Shown: in pieces, positions 62,309-64,000 of the stretch
How positions within the stretch are numbered: position 1 is the stretch's first letter
Layout of the letters: the number at the start of each line of letters is the position of its first letter
Source: an uncultured Draconibacterium sp.
GTDB taxonomy: Bacteria; Bacteroidota; Bacteroidia; Bacteroidales; Prolixibacteraceae
Reading direction: 5' to 3'
NCBI RefSeq assembly: GCF_963676735.1
Contig: NZ_OY781464.1
Coordinates: 4,993,001 to 5,057,000 of the forward strand
Length of the DNA stretch: 64,000 nt
Notes under the pieces: generated by a model
The model's database searches: none
What the model was told of the DNA's origin: nothing
Seen by the model: only the letters and a program-made list of their open reading frames with translations
Position numbers and translations under genes: made by a program

Positions 62309-63031
62309 ATGAATTATCGTCCATCATTAAATATGCCACCGGTGGTAAAGAACCTGATTCTTGCCAATGTTTTGTTTTTTGTTGTTACCATGGTAATGCA
62401 ACAAACCGGAACCGACCTTTACAAAATTCTGGGTTTATATTTTCCGGCATCCGATAATTTTCGTTTGCACCAAATGTTTACCCATATGTTTATGCACGGT
62501 AGCCTGGGGCATATCTTTTTTAATATGTTTGCCCTTTTTATGTTTGGGCGCGTGCTCGAAAGTGTTTGGGGACCCCGCCGTTTTCTAATTTTTTACCTGG
62601 TAACAGGTTTGGGAGCTGCGGTTTTGCATACTCTTGTTAATTATTTCGAATACCAATCGGCGCTTGCAAAAATATCACCCGACCAGCTGGCTTACTTAAA
62701 AGAACTGGCTGCACAGGGCAAATACATTCCGAATACCGCTTCAGAAAAACTGACCATGATTTTAAATACACCAACAGTTGGTGCATCGGGTGCAGTCTTT
62801 GGTATTTTGCTTGGTTTTGGAATGTTGTTTCCCAATACCGAGTTGATGTTGCTTTTTCCGCCAATACCTATAAAAGCAAAATATTTTGTAATTGGTTACG
62901 GGGTACTCGAGTTGGTGTTAGGAATATCGCAACCCGGTAGTAATGTGGCCCATTTTGCCCACCTGGGAGGAATGCTTTTTGGCTATTTTATGATTAAATA
63001 CTGGAATAAAAACTCAAAACGTTTTTACTAA
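62309..63031 (+). CDS. rhomboid family intramembrane serine protease
   Basis: 240 residues, about six membrane helices. The catalytic dyad is Ser160 in GASGAVFG (158-165) and His218 in AHLGG. Histidine residues HQMFTHMFMHGSLGHIFFNM (about 55-74) and an HxxxN motif are the usual rhomboid loop elements. An insert of about 40 residues, the NYFEYQSALAK... segment (near 110-150), lies between helices. Rhomboids cut membrane proteins within the bilayer. A second copy follows 18 bases on. Confidence 0.9.
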   Translation: MNYRPSLNMPPVVKNLILANVLFFVVTMVMQQTGTDLYKILGLYFPASDNFRLHQMFTHMFMHGSLGHIFFNMFALFMFGRVLESVWGPRRFLIFYLVTGLGAAVLHTLVNYFEYQSALAKISPDQLAYLKELAAQGKYIPNTASEKLTMILNTPTVGASGAVFGILLGFGMLFPNTELMLLFPPIPIKAKYFVIGYGVLELVLGISQPGSNVAHFAHLGGMLFGYFMIKYWNKNSKRFY

Positions 63032-63049
63032 AAACGGGGGAAAGCTGTT

Positions 63050-63931
63050 GTGGATATTGCAGGAGAAATAAAACGAACATTTAAAGAAGGCTCGGTTCTT
63101 ACACGCTTGATTTACCTGAACATTGGGGTTTTTCTGGTGTTAAAAATTGTTGGCGTATTTTTTTACCTGGCCGGTCAAGATTTCCAGCTTCTTCAATGGC
63201 TGGCTGTTCCGTCGGTTACCGAAGTGCTTGTTCAACGTCCGTGGACACCAATAAGCTATATGTTTTTGCACACTGGTTTTATTCATTTGTTATTTAATAT
63301 GCTTGGGCTTTTTTGGTTTGGGCAGTTGTTTTTATATCATTTTGAAGGGAATAAACTTTTAAGCGTTTATCTGCTTGGTGGTATTGTTGGTGCTGCTTTC
63401 TATATTCTTGCCTATAATTTGTTCCCGGTATTTAATTCGGTTTACGGTTTACTGCTGGGGGCTTCGGCCTCCTTGTTTGCAATTTTGGTGGCAATAGCAG
63501 TTTACGACCCCAACCGCGAAATTCATTTGTTTTTTATTGGGCGTTTCCCTTTAAAATATGTAGCTGCTTTTTATTTATTGTTATCCGTTATTGGTATTTC
63601 GTCAACTAATCCCGGAGGAAATATTGCGCATTTAGGAGGTGCCTTTTGGGGGTGGTTTTATATTTCTCAGTTACGAAAAGGGAAAGATTTGGGAGCAGGG
63701 CTGGCAACATTTTTAAACAAAGCGGGCACGTATTTGCTTGGGCTTTTTAAGCCTAAAAGCAGAATGAAGGTGAGCTACAAAAAGCCGCCACGCGACGATA
63801 AAGAATACAACCGGCAGAAAAATGTGCAGCAAGACGAAATTAATCGTATTCTTGATAAAATAGGGAAATCGGGTTACGATAGTTTAACAAAACAGGAAAA
63901 GGAAATTCTTTTTAAACAAGGCAAAGGTTAA
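63050..63931 (+). CDS. rhomboid family protease with soluble C-terminal tail
   Basis: 293 residues from GTG 63050. The dyad is Ser139 in GASAS (137-141), a variant of GxSG, and His194 in AHLGG. Residues MFLHTGFIHLLFNMLGL carry the usual His/Asn loop. A C-terminal tail of ~80 residues is basic then charged, with PKSRMKVSYKKPPRDDKEYN and DEINRILDKIGKSGYDSLTKQEKEILF, the DUF6576-like end often seen in Bacteroidota rhomboids. It is a tandem partner of the preceding gene, so they may act in the same membrane process. Confidence 0.88.
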   Translation: MDIAGEIKRTFKEGSVLTRLIYLNIGVFLVLKIVGVFFYLAGQDFQLLQWLAVPSVTEVLVQRPWTPISYMFLHTGFIHLLFNMLGLFWFGQLFLYHFEGNKLLSVYLLGGIVGAAFYILAYNLFPVFNSVYGLLLGASASLFAILVAIAVYDPNREIHLFFIGRFPLKYVAAFYLLLSVIGISSTNPGGNIAHLGGAFWGWFYISQLRKGKDLGAGLATFLNKAGTYLLGLFKPKSRMKVSYKKPPRDDKEYNRQKNVQQDEINRILDKIGKSGYDSLTKQEKEILFKQGKG

Positions 63932-63946
63932 GGGGCAGAAAATTCT

Positions 63947-64000
63947 TTAGTCGTAGTTTAATTGTGCTTCTTCATCGTTTTGGTAGGTGTGTGCCTGGTA
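63947..64000 (-). CDS. C-terminal end of an unknown protein, cut by window edge
   Basis: On the minus strand an open frame runs from the right edge to TAA at 63949-63947: 17 residues ending DEEAQLNYD. It is convergent with the second rhomboid, 15 bases away, and no rival plus-strand feature fits. Too short to identify. Confidence 0.4.
   Translation of the reverse strand, partial: YQAHTYQNDEEAQLNYD

Overview
The window is chromosomal DNA of a Bacteroidota bacterium, most likely Bacteroidales or Marinilabiliales (a Prolixibacteraceae-like marine or gut lineage would fit, but the rank below order is a guess). The evidence is the SecD-SecF fusion, the LL-diaminopimelate aminotransferase (DapL), a DUF6090 protein, DUF7033-type deacetylase, GNAT-nitrilase fusion, TatA and TatC at separate loci, and -7 boxes of the TAnnTTTG type, two of them with a TTTG box exactly 19 nt upstream. 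Most of the window is ordinary housekeeping sequence, densely packed, with no insertion sequence, prophage, integrase or CRISPR array.

Layout. 1-1.8 kb: edge-truncated DUF6090 protein, a gamma-glutamylcyclotransferase-like protein and an unknown membrane protein that seems to be cut by an in-frame TAG. 1.8-4.8 kb: secDF. 4.8-5.3 kb: the only long gene-free stretch, holding a perfect hairpin and nine 21-bp repeats between imperfect inverted repeats. 5.3-8.8 kb: tatA, a Na+/Ca2+ exchanger, lolD, a TIGR02757 protein and a tRNA methyltransferase. 8.8-10.9 kb: flavodoxin, ferredoxin reductase-like protein, upp. 11.0-15.1 kb: sulfotransferase, two deacetylase-family proteins and a FemAB/GNAT-like protein, which look like a surface-glycan modification block. 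15.2-20.6 kb: radC, rpsT with tRNA-Glu, lptB, tatC, recQ. 20.6-30.9 kb: ahcY, a Rieske-like lipoprotein with altered ligands, greA, HIT protein, dnaE, trxA, DUF58 protein, yifB/comM. 31-35 kb: GH9 glycosidase, Tat-exported aldo/keto reductase, pyrophosphatase. 35-40.5 kb (minus strand): M14 peptidase, folA, thyA, a voltage-sensor K+ channel with a zinc ribbon, alanine dehydrogenase. 40.7-47 kb: two aminotransferases (one DapL), a DapF homologue and a long KamA-type radical SAM enzyme. 47-50.6 kb: era, der, and a carboxypeptidase-regulatory-like protein. 50.8-58.2 kb: a co-directional run of CorA, GNAT-nitrilase, retropepsin-like protease, RimK ligase, aspartoacylase-like hydrolase, DUF389 and MscS proteins. 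58.3-64 kb: a monooxygenase-fold protein with an Fe-alcohol dehydrogenase, mutL, two rhomboid proteases, and the C-terminal end of a further minus-strand gene.

Themes. Several genes serve the envelope: SecDF, TatA/TatC, LolD and LptB cover protein export, lipoprotein release and LPS transport, and the window also holds a likely Tat substrate, the aldo/keto reductase. DapL and the DapF homologue point to lysine/peptidoglycan synthesis by the aminotransferase route.

Most worth a second look: (1) the DapF homologue has serine at both positions where the family has its two catalytic cysteines; (2) the CorA-RimK-MscS run pairs an ATP-grasp ligase with candidate hydrolases and small-solute membrane proteins; (3) the 436-bp inverted-repeat-bounded island upstream of tatA; (4) the Rieske-like lipoprotein whose ligand histidines are Asn and Cys; (5) the apparent nonsense codon just upstream of secDF.
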